Part shown: one piece after another, positions 45,370 through 54,486 of the stretch
How positions within the stretch are numbered: position 1 is the first letter of the stretch
How the letters are laid out: each line of letters begins with the position of its first letter
DNA from: Sphingobacterium sp. BN32
Lineage (GTDB): Bacteria; Bacteroidota; Bacteroidia; Sphingobacteriales; Sphingobacteriaceae
Assembly (NCBI RefSeq): GCF_030503615.1
Contig: NZ_CP129963.1
Coordinates: 2,232,001-2,296,000 of the forward strand
DNA length: 64,000 nt
Direction of reading: 5' to 3'
Translations under genes and position numbers: made by a program
The notes under the pieces: generated by a model
What the model was told of the DNA's origin: nothing
The model's input: only the letters and a program-made list of their open reading frames with translations
Databases searched by the model: none

Positions 45370-46209
45370 ATGAATATAGCAATTGTCGGAGTTGGTTTGA
45401 TCGGTGGATCTATCGGCATTCGACTTAAAGAAACGAAGTTTTGCGAAAAACTGATCGGTGTTGAAAGAAATGAGACCAATCAGAAAAAAGCATTACAATT
45501 AGGATTGGTTGATGAAATCCAATCATTAGAGGAAGCATTAAAAAGCTGTAAAGTATTGATATTGACGGTTCCTGTGGATGCCATTATGGGAATACTCCCC
45601 GGCATGCTGGATAAAGTGACCGATCAGGTTATCATCGATATGGGATCTACAAAATCAAATATCTTACATTTGATTCAAGATCATCCAAACCGAGGTCGCT
45701 ATGTAGCTGCTCACCCGATGGCCGGAACTGAATATTCAGGTCCAGAAGCCGCTATTCCGAACCTTTTTAAAGATAAAATGATGGTCTACGTGGAAGCATT
45801 CAAATCGGATGAGGATGCCTTCGAAATCGCAGATAGTATTACCGATCAATTAGAGATGCAAACTTCTTTTATGAATGCTGAAGAGCATGATATGCACACA
45901 GCATATGTTTCTCACATTTCACACTTAACCTCTTTCGCCTTGGCTTTAACTGTACTGGAGAAAGAGAAATCCCAAGGACGTATCTTCGAACTTGCTGGTT
46001 CGGGATTTCAGTCAACCGTACGTTTAGCAAAATCCTCTCCCGACATGTGGACTCCGATCTTTAAACAGAATCGAGCCAACGTACTGGAGGTGTTAGAGGA
46101 GCATATCAAGCAGCTTCAACATATTTACGATAAGATCGAGAAAGAAGATTATGAGGCTGTGCATAAATGGATTAAAAAATCAAATAAGATCAAACGTATA
46201 ATTAAGTAA
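45370..46209 (+). CDS. tyrA: Prephenate dehydrogenase
   Basis: 279 residues. The NAD motif IAIVGVGLIGGSIGIRLKE lies at 3-21. GSTKSNI, AAHPMAGTEYSGPEAA and THISHLTS-type HISHLTSFALA are the TyrA markers. It oxidises prephenate to 4-hydroxyphenylpyruvate for tyrosine. Only the NAD and catalytic helical domains are present, and no ACT domain follows, so it lacks that kind of feedback site. The GNAT gene starts 2 bases later. Confidence 0.93.
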   Translation: MNIAIVGVGLIGGSIGIRLKETKFCEKLIGVERNETNQKKALQLGLVDEIQSLEEALKSCKVLILTVPVDAIMGILPGMLDKVTDQVIIDMGSTKSNILHLIQDHPNRGRYVAAHPMAGTEYSGPEAAIPNLFKDKMMVYVEAFKSDEDAFEIADSITDQLEMQTSFMNAEEHDMHTAYVSHISHLTSFALALTVLEKEKSQGRIFELAGSGFQSTVRLAKSSPDMWTPIFKQNRANVLEVLEEHIKQLQHIYDKIEKEDYEAVHKWIKKSNKIKRIIK

Positions 46210-46211
46210 TC

Positions 46212-46721
46212 ATGTTGGAAAAGAAAACACTCAGCAATGAGCTTGTAAAGCTTATTCCGATGATCAAAGAAGACTATGAATGGGTATATGCAGCGGCATC
46301 AGATCCTAAAATATGGGAACAGCATCCGGATACTCGCCGCTATTCACCTATCGGTTTTACAAAATACTTCCAAAAGCTCATAGCAACCGATATTCCTTAT
46401 TTGATTATAGATCAGCAAACGGAGCAAGTAATCGGTGCAACTTCTTTCTATGAGTTCAATGAGGAAGAAAAGTCGATTGCTATTGGGTATAGCTTTTTGA
46501 AAACAGAATATTGGGGCGGAGAGTACAATAAATCGATAAAGAAATTGATGCTAGACTTCGCATTCGAACAAGTTGATAAGGTGATTTTCCATGTCAGGAA
46601 AGGTAATTTACGCTCGCAGGCTGCCTTATCAAAGATCGGTGCAATAGAAGAATCCGAATACCCAGCCAAGGACGGTTCAGGGGTTCAGGTCCAATATTAC
46701 ATCCGCAAAGAAGATTATTAA
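46212..46721 (+). CDS. RimJ/RimL-type GNAT N-acetyltransferase
   Basis: 169 residues. SIAIGYSFLKTEYWGGEYNKSIKKLMLDFAFE and VIFHVRKGNLRSQAALSKIGAIEE form the acetyl-CoA-binding and closing helices of Acetyltransf_3. The target is unknown; relatives modify protein N-termini or small amines. It is the last gene of the aminotransferase-tyrA unit, followed by a 20-bp perfect hairpin. Confidence 0.88.
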   Translation: MLEKKTLSNELVKLIPMIKEDYEWVYAAASDPKIWEQHPDTRRYSPIGFTKYFQKLIATDIPYLIIDQQTEQVIGATSFYEFNEEEKSIAIGYSFLKTEYWGGEYNKSIKKLMLDFAFEQVDKVIFHVRKGNLRSQAALSKIGAIEESEYPAKDGSGVQVQYYIRKEDY

Positions 46722-46723
46722 CA

Positions 46724-46770
46724 ATTAAAACGAAAAGAGGCTGCAAATATCAGCCTCTTTTCGTTTTAAT
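46724..46770. terminator. Perfect 20-bp hairpin terminator, probably bidirectional
   Basis: Arms 46724-46743 and 46751-46770 are exact reverse complements with a 7-base loop. The A/T-rich stem ends supply a U tract on either strand. It separates the GNAT gene from the convergent LURP-one-like gene (end 46840). Confidence 0.85.
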
Positions 46771-46839
46771 GTAAGTGTATATTTTCAAGGGCCATCAGAA
46801 ACCCCATTTCCTTTTAGCCTCAATGAACACACGATACTT

Positions 46840-47433
46840 CTATCCGTTCGAACGCTCTGTCATCACCATCAGCATCAGGCTTAACACGAAACGTTCATCG
46901 TCAATATCTTTGGTGGTTTGCTTATAAACTGTAAATTTTCTCCCGAAAAAGGACGGTTCTTTACGAATTTCGAACATCGGCTCACCAATTTCGTTCTTAA
47001 GTATATAGGAAGGATTAAATACATATCCAGATAGCATTCCTATAATCGGCAACTCACCGAACAGACCGTCCCAGAACTTCGTCCAAGGATTCTTTTCTGT
47101 AATCGTATGATCGTGCTTATCGGCTTCGTCAATAAGATTAAATGTGGATCGCCATAGTGATTTAATAGACTTTCTACGAACCTTCCCTATCACGCGTTTT
47201 TCATGATCATAGATTGTGAAGGTCTGCTGAAAATCAATGAGCTTATTGGAAATAAACTCGTACAACATCTCGCTCTTCGACCGATCACGATAGACCGTAA
47301 TATGGTCGCGCCATTTAAAAATCTTTTCGCGAACGTAGTAAATGGTGTTCCCATCGCCGTCCGTCGCTTCAAAATCGTTCGATAGCGTCGTCACGCGAAA
47401 CTTAAAGTGTATTGGGTATTTGAGGTCCCTCAT
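46840..47433 (-). CDS. LURP-one/YxjI-like protein
   Basis: 197 residues, no signal peptide. The order HFKFRVTTLSNDFEATDGDGNTIYYVREKIFKWRDHITVYRD, then EKRVIGKVRRK and later NEIGEPMFEIRKEPSFFGRKFTVYK matches the repeated beta-strand plan of the LURP-one/tubby-like family, inferred from pattern only. The family has no clear bacterial function; relatives bind membrane lipids. The DUF962-like gene lies 32 bases upstream and may share its transcript. Confidence 0.6.
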   Translation of the reverse strand: MRDLKYPIHFKFRVTTLSNDFEATDGDGNTIYYVREKIFKWRDHITVYRDRSKSEMLYEFISNKLIDFQQTFTIYDHEKRVIGKVRRKSIKSLWRSTFNLIDEADKHDHTITEKNPWTKFWDGLFGELPIIGMLSGYVFNPSYILKNEIGEPMFEIRKEPSFFGRKFTVYKQTTKDIDDERFVLSLMLMVMTERSNG

Positions 47434-47465
47434 AAGTAAATTTATACTCTAAAATAGAAATAATC

Positions 47466-47996
47466 TTAATATTTCCATTTCAGTTTATCGAACAATTTAG
47501 ACCATAGCCAAACGGGCCCTATTGTCAACAACTTAATAAACGAACTAGCGTCCTGATTATCCTTATTCTTATTCCCAACCAAGAACATAATTAACAGCCC
47601 GACTATAGCGAGGATTGAACAAACTAAAATAACGGATGGGCCACCGTCTCGCTCGACATATTCCAGTTGAACGATGAAAAAGCTCATAACACCAATACAG
47701 AATAAGACTGCATATGATAAAGTAGGCGCTAATTTTAAATAGCAGTAAACAACGATGGCTATAAAGAAAGAACCCCAATTCAAAAAGGTATGAGCATTCA
47801 TCTTAACCAGGAACTCAAATTGTGGAAATGGTATCATCCAAATTAATCCCATGATACCAAAAAAGGCTAAGGTAAGCCCTACGCTGAGTGCGGTAAAATT
47901 CGAACCCCCATAGGATTGATCTAGCTCATAAAAGTACTTCTCTACTGGTCGGTTAACCTTTGGTGATTTATTCACTTGTTTGGCCTGCTTTTTCAT
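47466..47996 (-). CDS. DUF962/Mpo1-like membrane protein
   Basis: About 176 residues from ATG 47996 (an upstream in-frame ATG at 48035 adds a tail without family likeness). Four membrane helices (about 32-52, 65-85, 90-110, 120-145) end in FIKLLTIGPVWLWSKLF, which resembles the C-terminus of the DUF962/Mpo1 family of 2-hydroxy-fatty-acid dioxygenases. The His residues of that family's N-terminal HxxP-type metal motif are not seen, so an enzyme role is doubtful. The family call is tentative. Confidence 0.5.
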   Translation of the reverse strand: MKKQAKQVNKSPKVNRPVEKYFYELDQSYGGSNFTALSVGLTLAFFGIMGLIWMIPFPQFEFLVKMNAHTFLNWGSFFIAIVVYCYLKLAPTLSYAVLFCIGVMSFFIVQLEYVERDGGPSVILVCSILAIVGLLIMFLVGNKNKDNQDASSFIKLLTIGPVWLWSKLFDKLKWKY

Positions 47997-48154
47997 GCGG
48001 CAAAAATAAGGATTATAATATACATAATTCGCCAAACATCAAATTATGACTATTTATTGAACAGAAATTTATGAATCACAATACTTCCAAGTATCCATTC
48101 AAACACCAACAGGAATGAAAGTCCTTAATGCCCTTGAAGAACAGAAACCTTAAC

Positions 48155-48191
48155 CAAAAAAGAGGGCCGTCATTAAATCTGACAGCCCTCT
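48155..48191 (-). terminator. rny terminator
   Basis: On the minus strand AGAGGGC and GCCCTCT arms (48161-48167, 48185-48191) extended by GAC/GTC around a loop are followed by six T. About 20 bases past the rny stop. Confidence 0.8.
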
Positions 48192-48210
48192 CAAAAATTC
48201 AAATAAAAAT

Positions 48211-49770
48211 CTATTTCGCATAAGACACGGAGCGTGTCTCACGGATTACTGTTACTTTAATCTGACCCGGATAAGTCATTTCCGTCTGTATTCTGTTGGA
48301 AATATCTGCGGCCAAAATCTCCGCTTGTGCGTCCGAAACTTTCTCACTTTCAACAACAACACGAAGCTCACGTCCTGCCTGAATAGCGAAAGTTTTTTCT
48401 ACCCCTGGATACGAAAGCGCTAAATCTTCCAGCTCTTTCAATCTTTTGATGTAACTTTCCACCACTTCTCGGCGTGCGCCTGGGCGAGCACCAGAAATAG
48501 CATCACAGGCTTGGACAATCGGCGAAATCATTGAAGTCATCTCGATCTCGTCGTGGTGAGCACCGATAGCATTACATACATCAGGATGCTCTTTATATTT
48601 CTCCGCCAACTGCATACCTAAAATCGCGTGAGGCAATTCTGGATTATCATCGGGCACTTTACCGATATCGTGCAATAAGCCAGCACGTTTCGCATGTTTA
48701 ACATTCAAACCTAACTCTGAGGCCATCGTAGCAGCAAAGTTAGCAACCTCCCGAGAGTGTTGTAATAAGTTCTGACCATAAGACGAACGATAGCGCATTC
48801 TACCTACCATACGGATCAGCTCCGGATGTAAACCATGAATACCCAAGTCGATTACCGTACGTTCACCAATTTCCACAATCTCATCTTCGATCTGCGTGCG
48901 AGTCTTCGCTACCACTTCTTCGATACGTGCAGGGTGGATACGACCATCCGTTACTAATCTATGCAATGATAAACGGGCAATCTCACGACGTACTGGGTCG
49001 AATCCCGATAAGATAATAGCCTCCGGCGTATCATCAACGATAATTTCAACACCCGTAGCAGCTTCTAGCGCGCGGATATTACGCCCTTCGCGACCAATGA
49101 TACGACCTTTGATTTCATCGTTTTCAATATTGAAAATGGACACCGTATTTTCGATAGCAGCTTCTGTCGCCGTACGTTGAATAGTTTGGATTACTACTTT
49201 TTTCGCTTCTTTAGATGCTGTTAATTTAGCCTCATCAACGATATCTTTGATTTGCATAATCGCTTGCGAACGCGCTTCCTCACGTAAAGAGTTAACCAAT
49301 TGTTCTTTCGCTTCTTCAGCAGAAAGACCGGCAATGCTTTCCAATTGCTTAATGTGTTGACCTTTTAATTGCTCAACCTCTTCTTTTTTCTTCTCATTCA
49401 ACTCAACCAACTGGTCAAGTTTCTTAGACTTATTATCTAATTCTTGTTTCTCACGATTCAGATTCTCCAACTTTTGGTTCATCGATTGCTCCTTTTGGCG
49501 AATCGTGTTTTCCTTTTGAGCGACCGTATTATTACGTTGGCTTACTTCTTTTTCATGCTCCGCCTTCAACTGCAAAAATTTCTCTTTTGCCTCCAACTGA
49601 CGTTGCTTCTTATTATGCTCAGCTTGTTGTTCTGCATCTTTGATAATTTGCGCAGCTTTCTCATGAGCCGTTTGCTCCTGTTTTTTGAAAAGCATCTGCA
49701 ACAAATATCGTCCAATAAACACACCCACAACAAGTGATATTATTATTGATATAGTAGTTGATATCTCCAT
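48211..49770 (-). CDS. rny: Ribonuclease Y
   Basis: 519 residues. One N-terminal membrane helix (about 5-25) is followed by a long coiled-coil (about 30-195), a KH RNA-binding domain ([34 protein letters not shown], about 220-260) and an HD nuclease domain (LLHDIGK, AHHDE). It begins mRNA decay at the inner membrane. Its upstream side holds the candidate 6S RNA; the divergence in space, not strand, means zapA read-through would pass into it. Confidence 0.96.
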   Translation of the reverse strand: MEISTTISIIISLVVGVFIGRYLLQMLFKKQEQTAHEKAAQIIKDAEQQAEHNKKQRQLEAKEKFLQLKAEHEKEVSQRNNTVAQKENTIRQKEQSMNQKLENLNREKQELDNKSKKLDQLVELNEKKKEEVEQLKGQHIKQLESIAGLSAEEAKEQLVNSLREEARSQAIMQIKDIVDEAKLTASKEAKKVVIQTIQRTATEAAIENTVSIFNIENDEIKGRIIGREGRNIRALEAATGVEIIVDDTPEAIILSGFDPVRREIARLSLHRLVTDGRIHPARIEEVVAKTRTQIEDEIVEIGERTVIDLGIHGLHPELIRMVGRMRYRSSYGQNLLQHSREVANFAATMASELGLNVKHAKRAGLLHDIGKVPDDNPELPHAILGMQLAEKYKEHPDVCNAIGAHHDEIEMTSMISPIVQACDAISGARPGARREVVESYIKRLKELEDLALSYPGVEKTFAIQAGRELRVVVESEKVSDAQAEILAADISNRIQTEMTYPGQIKVTVIRETRSVSYAK

Positions 49771-49810
49771 TTTTTATGATTTATATATTAATGTAATAGT
49801 GATTTTTTTC

Positions 49811-49990
49811 CAAAAAAAAACCGCAATTAAATTATCAGGTATCTAATATTATTAAACTTCGATTACACATGATTTGAGCGTTTGATCATGACCTAGATGG
49901 CTTTCGCAAAATGGCCTTCATCTGTATATTGCTCGTGATATTGAAGCGTTAAGTTTAAAATAGTGACAACCCGAATTTAATTGCGGCAAA
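49811..49990 (-). ncRNA. ssrS: Candidate 6S RNA (6S-Flavo-like)
   Basis: On the minus strand CCGCAATTAAATT (49986-49974) pairs exactly with AATTTAATTGCGG (49833-49821), closing a transcript of about 166 bases, and nine T follow (49820-49812). Inside, TTAAACTT/AAGTTTAA pair next, followed by open regions and a GATG..GGC..GCC.ATC apical hairpin. A long rod with a central bubble, a terminal stem and a terminator, placed after zapA, fits 6S RNA, which binds RNA polymerase holoenzyme. The same gene neighbour is known in proteobacteria. No alignment was run. Confidence 0.6.
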
Positions 49991-50029
49991 TTCGTCGTTA
50001 TAAGCTCTAAATGTAAGAACGGAAACGTT

Positions 50030-50320
50030 TTATTTTGAAAAGAAACTTGTCAACATATTATCCAATTCATGAACCGCATTTTCAATACCGGAGTCTTGGC
50101 TCTGTGCATTCTTCTCTGCTTTTATCATCCCTGTCGCATATTGCAATACGCACATGGATAACAAATCTTGCTTATCACGAACTGCATAATTATCCTGCAA
50201 TTCTTTTATTTTTTCGTTTATTAACTTCGCTGCATAACGAATTACTTCCTCCTCTTCCGTTTCAACGCGAAGTGGGTATAATCGATCAGCGATATTTATT
50301 TTTATGGAAATTTCTCCCAT
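50030..50320 (-). CDS. zapA: Cell-division protein ZapA
   Basis: 96 residues. SIKINIADRLYPLRVETEEEEVIRYAAKLINEKIKEL is the ZapA globular head, followed by a dimerising coiled-coil. It bundles FtsZ filaments at mid-cell. Upstream lies the coiled-coil gene (48 bases) and then pheT, so pheT-coiled-coil-zapA is one transcript; a candidate 6S RNA follows directly downstream. Confidence 0.92.
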   Translation of the reverse strand: MGEISIKINIADRLYPLRVETEEEEVIRYAAKLINEKIKELQDNYAVRDKQDLLSMCVLQYATGMIKAEKNAQSQDSGIENAVHELDNMLTSFFSK

Positions 50321-50368
50321 GTTTCTTGAGCTTAAAAACGTAACAAGTCCTAACCTAAACCTCTACTC

Positions 50369-50677
50369 CTACTTCAAAAGACTTATACATTTGTCTATTT
50401 CTCGCACAAAATCGTTAATTTTTTGTTTTGTGTCAAGTATTTTTTCATTTATGGCTTCTTTATCGACCGAAGAATCGTCTAATGTTTTAGCTACTGCCAG
50501 AGCTTTCACTTTCTCTTCCAGCTGTTTAACCTTATCAGAACTCGTATCGAACGCCACTTGCAAAGATTGAACTTCTAACTTCAATAAGTCGTTTTCTTCT
50601 TGCAAAGCTTCACACAATTGAATGAGATTTTTCGTTTTCTCAACGATAATATTCATTTGGGAAGATAATGACGCCAT
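50369..50677 (-). CDS. Small coiled-coil protein between pheT and zapA
   Basis: 102 residues that are almost wholly alpha-helical with heptads (IIVEKTKNLIQLCEALQEENDLLKLEVQSLQVAF, DKVKQLEEKVKALAV). No domain hit is claimed. Size, charge and position before zapA suggest a ZapB-like or other division-ring partner; that is inference. It starts 28 bases after pheT ends. Confidence 0.65.
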   Translation of the reverse strand: MASLSSQMNIIVEKTKNLIQLCEALQEENDLLKLEVQSLQVAFDTSSDKVKQLEEKVKALAVAKTLDDSSVDKEAINEKILDTKQKINDFVREIDKCISLLK

Positions 50678-50705
50678 ATGTTATGTTTTTCGCAATTTAA
50701 TGTGA

Positions 50706-53099
50706 TTAACGCACAGATGCGCCAACCTCTTTCTCAAAGTTAATAATTAATTTTTGAATTATGCCATCAATTTGTTTATCGGTCAAAGTTTTATACTCGT
50801 CCTGCAAAACAAAGCTTAAAGCATAGGATTTCTTGCCCTCAGGTAACTTATCCCCTTTATAAACATCAAAAATTCCAACCTCTTTTAACAGCTTTTTCTC
50901 GGTTCTATTTGCGATTAATCGCAATTGTTCAAAACTTACGCCCTCATCTAATAACAACGCTAAATCACGACGTACAGATGGGAATTTAGATACCTCTTTG
51001 TAGGTAATCTTGTTCTTCTTGATGACCTTCAACAATAAATCCCAATCGAATTGCGCAAAGTAAACTGCACCATCAACGTCAGCCTTTTTTAGATTTGCTT
51101 TCGCGACAGCACCAAAGGATACTAAAGCCTTCTCCCCTTTGCGGTAAGTCAATCCAAAATCAAAGTACGGCCCTTCATATTCCTCAACACGGATCCCTTC
51201 AATCTTCAAACGTTTAACGATCGCATCTACAGCCGACTTCATATTATAAAAATTGACTGCATCCGATTTCGTATTCCACTGCTCTGCTTCGTTCTTTCCG
51301 GCAATCGCCAAAGACAATAATTGCTTCTCTGCATACCAATCGCCATCTGTATTGTATGACTTCCCTAGCTCGAACAGCTTAAGGTCAGCATGCTTACGCT
51401 TTTGGTTATAACCAATAGCTGTCAACGACGAAAACAATAAGTTCTGGCGCATACAGTCTAAATCGCTACTCAATGGATTCAACAACTTAACTGCCGTTTC
51501 TGCATTTTCCAAATAATCAGCCTTGGTCAATGAATTGGAAAGAATCTCACGGTAGCCATTGCTAATTAACAAATCAGCAATCTGATTTAAAACAACCTCT
51601 CTGTCAGGTTTTTCAGACGTATTAAGTGAAGCCTTAATTTGTGTATTCAACTCGATATTATTATATCCGTAAATACGCAACACTTCCTCAACAACATCCA
51701 CTTCTCTTGTCACATCCACCTTGTATGGAGGCACGACAACATCAAAACCTTCGGATGTTTCATTCTGGATTCCAATACCTAGATTCACGATAATATCACG
51801 AATGGTCTCTGCAGGAATCGCCTTACCAATCACCCTTTGGATATTCTTATAAGTAACAGGGAATTCAAACGGCTGAATCGGCTCCGGATACAGATCAACG
51901 ATTGTAGAAGAAATCTTTCCACCAGATACTTCAGCGATCAGTTTCGCTGCTTTTTTCAACGCTAAAACCGTGATATCAGGATTCACGCCACGTTCGAAAC
52001 GGAAAGATGAATCTGTTTTTAATCCATGACGCTTCGAAGTTTTACGAACGCTAACCGGGTTAAAGTATGCTGATTCTAGGAAAATAGAAGTTGTCTCCTC
52101 CGTTACACCAGACGCTGCACCTCCAAATACACCTGCAATGCACATCGGCTTTTCGGCGTCAGCAATCACTAAGTCTTCTGCGGAAAGCTTACGCTCGATA
52201 CCGTCTAAAGTAACAAAGATCTCCCCCTCAGCAGCTTTACGAACAATAACTTGATTACCAGCCATCTTATCTGCATCAAACGCATGTAAAGGTTGACCTA
52301 AATCATGTAAAATATAGTTCGTGACGTCGACAATATTATTGATCGAACGAACGCCTATTGCATTTAATTTATTCTTTAACCATTCAGGGGATTCCGCAAC
52401 TCGAATACCCGTGATATTTACACCCGCATAACGTGGAGCATCCGCGTAGGAATCAACGCGTACCGCAGTACCCGTTTCCGAACCTGCAATAACATCATCT
52501 ACCTCCACAGCATTGACCGGAATCTTGAAATAAGCTGCCAGGTCACGAGCAACACCTAAGTGCGATGCTGCGTCAGCACGGTTTGGCGTCAATCCAATTT
52601 CATAAGCATAATCATCTTCCATATTGAAGTATGATTTAACCAAAGAACCAACAACCGCATCTGCGTCTAACTCAACGATACCCGCATGGGAACTGCCCAA
52701 ACCAATCTCATCCTCGCCGCAAAGCATCCCTTCGGAAACTTCACCACGAATCTTGGATTTTGTAATTTTAAAAGGTTCGCCGTTGCTAGGGTGACATGTC
52801 GTTCCAACAGGAGCAACAATTACTTTCAACCCTTGTCTAACATTTGGAGCACCACAAACAATATGTAAAGGCTCTCCCGAACCAACATTAACCGTAGTAA
52901 CTTTAAGTTTATCCGCGTTCGGATGCTGCTCACAAGTCAACACCTCGCCCACTAGCAAACCTTCTAAGCCGCCCGGAATACTTTGCTCTACTTCTAAAGA
53001 CTCTACCTCTAACCCAATGTCTGTCAGGATTAACGATAATTCTTCAGGGCTTTTATCGATTTGTATAAAATTCTTTAACCAATTATATGAAATTCTCAT
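50706..53099 (-). CDS. pheT: Phenylalanine-tRNA ligase beta subunit
   Basis: About 797 residues from ATG 53099. An earlier in-frame ATG (53120) is not family-like because PheT begins MRISYNWLKNF. Domains in order: the tRNA-binding EMAP-like domain (about 40-150), B3/B4 (AAHLGVARDLAAYF, RPSCAF-equivalent), B5, the catalytic-like core, and the C-terminal FDX-ACB anticodon domain (KFPSVRRDLALLLDEGVSFEQL). It pairs with PheS, which is not in the window, to charge tRNA-Phe. Confidence 0.96.
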   Translation of the reverse strand: MRISYNWLKNFIQIDKSPEELSLILTDIGLEVESLEVEQSIPGGLEGLLVGEVLTCEQHPNADKLKVTTVNVGSGEPLHIVCGAPNVRQGLKVIVAPVGTTCHPSNGEPFKITKSKIRGEVSEGMLCGEDEIGLGSSHAGIVELDADAVVGSLVKSYFNMEDDYAYEIGLTPNRADAASHLGVARDLAAYFKIPVNAVEVDDVIAGSETGTAVRVDSYADAPRYAGVNITGIRVAESPEWLKNKLNAIGVRSINNIVDVTNYILHDLGQPLHAFDADKMAGNQVIVRKAAEGEIFVTLDGIERKLSAEDLVIADAEKPMCIAGVFGGAASGVTEETTSIFLESAYFNPVSVRKTSKRHGLKTDSSFRFERGVNPDITVLALKKAAKLIAEVSGGKISSTIVDLYPEPIQPFEFPVTYKNIQRVIGKAIPAETIRDIIVNLGIGIQNETSEGFDVVVPPYKVDVTREVDVVEEVLRIYGYNNIELNTQIKASLNTSEKPDREVVLNQIADLLISNGYREILSNSLTKADYLENAETAVKLLNPLSSDLDCMRQNLLFSSLTAIGYNQKRKHADLKLFELGKSYNTDGDWYAEKQLLSLAIAGKNEAEQWNTKSDAVNFYNMKSAVDAIVKRLKIEGIRVEEYEGPYFDFGLTYRKGEKALVSFGAVAKANLKKADVDGAVYFAQFDWDLLLKVIKKNKITYKEVSKFPSVRRDLALLLDEGVSFEQLRLIANRTEKKLLKEVGIFDVYKGDKLPEGKKSYALSFVLQDEYKTLTDKQIDGIIQKLIINFEKEVGASVR

Positions 53100-53224
53100 C
53101 GTATCGTTTTTGCAAAGCACAAAGATAGGACTTTGTGCCGAAATCTAGGGCTAAAATCACGACAATCTTGTCGCTATATAGCCTTATTTACCTGTTTTTG
53201 TAGATTAATTTAAGCGAGAAAAAT

Positions 53225-54430
53225 TTAGATGACCTTGCTTACCAGAACATCCAATCCGCACAGGCGCTCTAAATGTTGGTAGTCCAAGCCGTAATAGCTT
53301 TTTAAGCTGGCTAATTTCGCCAATATCTCCTGTTGTCTTTCATCGGAAATCGCCTTCTTCTCCGCAACAATCATTACGTTCTTAGGCGTATGCTGATCGG
53401 AAACAAATTGCATAACCTTTGTGTCATAACCATAGTAATTTAGAATCAAAGCACGAATGCTGTCTGTAAGCATTTCAGCATGTCGTTCCATGAAAATCCC
53501 ATACTTAGTCATAAAGTCTAAATCATTCTTTGCTTTTACGCGCTCCAACTCGCGGCGCACCTGCTTGTGGCAACAAGGAGCCACCACGATCAACGAAGCA
53601 TGATCTTGAATGCCTTTGAAGATCGCATCGTCTGTAGCCGTATCACAAGCATGCAGGGCAATTAAAACATCGATATTCTTCGCCGACGAATAATTCTCGA
53701 TAGTCCCCTCCTCAAAGTGCAATTGATCAAATCCTGCGCGCTCGGCAATTGCATTACATAACTCAACCAGATCTTGACGAAACTCCACCCCTACGACCGA
53801 AACATCACGTTTCAGCTCAGAATGCAGGTAATCATACAGTGCAAAGGTCAAATAGCCTTTTCCTGCACCCATATCGACAATTTGCAAGGCGCGATCCTTC
53901 GGAAGGTTTGCAAGCGACCCACTCAAAATTTCTATATAATGGTTAATTTGCTTCCATTTATCTTGCGCATTCTTATAAACCTGCCCGTTAGCATCTGTAA
54001 GTTTCAAATCGTGCAAGTAGGATTTCGAAGAATCTTGGAGCCTACGCTCCTTTTGTTTATCATGCCTTAGGTCAACCTCAACTGCTGCGGAAGACGCTCG
54101 CTTAAAGCCTGCCCATTCCGCTTTTTTATTCATCTGCATTTCCAGTTGCTGATCAATACACTGCAGGACCACCGAACGGAAACCTTTGAAGTGCACAGCT
54201 TCTACCAACACGTCAAACCCATCCGGTAAACTATAATTCTTCGTGATGTCGCGCGTCTGATAGCGATAAACAAAAGACATTTTCAGCTCACGTTTGATTT
54301 CCACAAGCTTAACATACAGATTCTTCAAGCCTGCTTCCTGCCCCTTGTAATTGCTCAACGTAAGTTTAACAAGTGTCTTATCTTTGATACTCTGTTTTAA
54401 TAGCTCGATGAAATCTTGGTATACTGCCAT
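53225..54430 (-). CDS. SAM-dependent methyltransferase with N-terminal domain
   Basis: 401 residues. The first 165 residues have no assigned domain. The methyltransferase core starts at VDMGAGKGYLTFALYDYL (SAM loop, about 188) and runs through VGVEFRQDLVELCNAIA, IDVLIALHACDTATDDAI and VVAPCCHKQVRREL. The HACDTATD and PCCHKQ pieces recall a family annotated as RNA methyltransferase-like (Methyltransf_32). The substrate is unknown. It is divergent from the HAD gene. Confidence 0.82.
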   Translation of the reverse strand: MAVYQDFIELLKQSIKDKTLVKLTLSNYKGQEAGLKNLYVKLVEIKRELKMSFVYRYQTRDITKNYSLPDGFDVLVEAVHFKGFRSVVLQCIDQQLEMQMNKKAEWAGFKRASSAAVEVDLRHDKQKERRLQDSSKSYLHDLKLTDANGQVYKNAQDKWKQINHYIEILSGSLANLPKDRALQIVDMGAGKGYLTFALYDYLHSELKRDVSVVGVEFRQDLVELCNAIAERAGFDQLHFEEGTIENYSSAKNIDVLIALHACDTATDDAIFKGIQDHASLIVVAPCCHKQVRRELERVKAKNDLDFMTKYGIFMERHAEMLTDSIRALILNYYGYDTKVMQFVSDQHTPKNVMIVAEKKAISDERQQEILAKLASLKSYYGLDYQHLERLCGLDVLVSKVI

Positions 54431-54475
54431 GTCTTAAAAATTTGAAACAAAGATAGGAATCATCAGCCTAAAATG

Positions 54476-54483
54476 TACCTTTG
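54476..54483 (+). promoter_or_regulatory. -7 box (TACCTTTG) of the HAD phosphatase gene
   Basis: Exact TAnnTTTG. The first ATG is 3 bases later (54487), so transcription would begin at the ATG itself. This makes an upstream TTG (54481) an unlikely start. Confidence 0.5.
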
Positions 54484-54486
54484 TAT

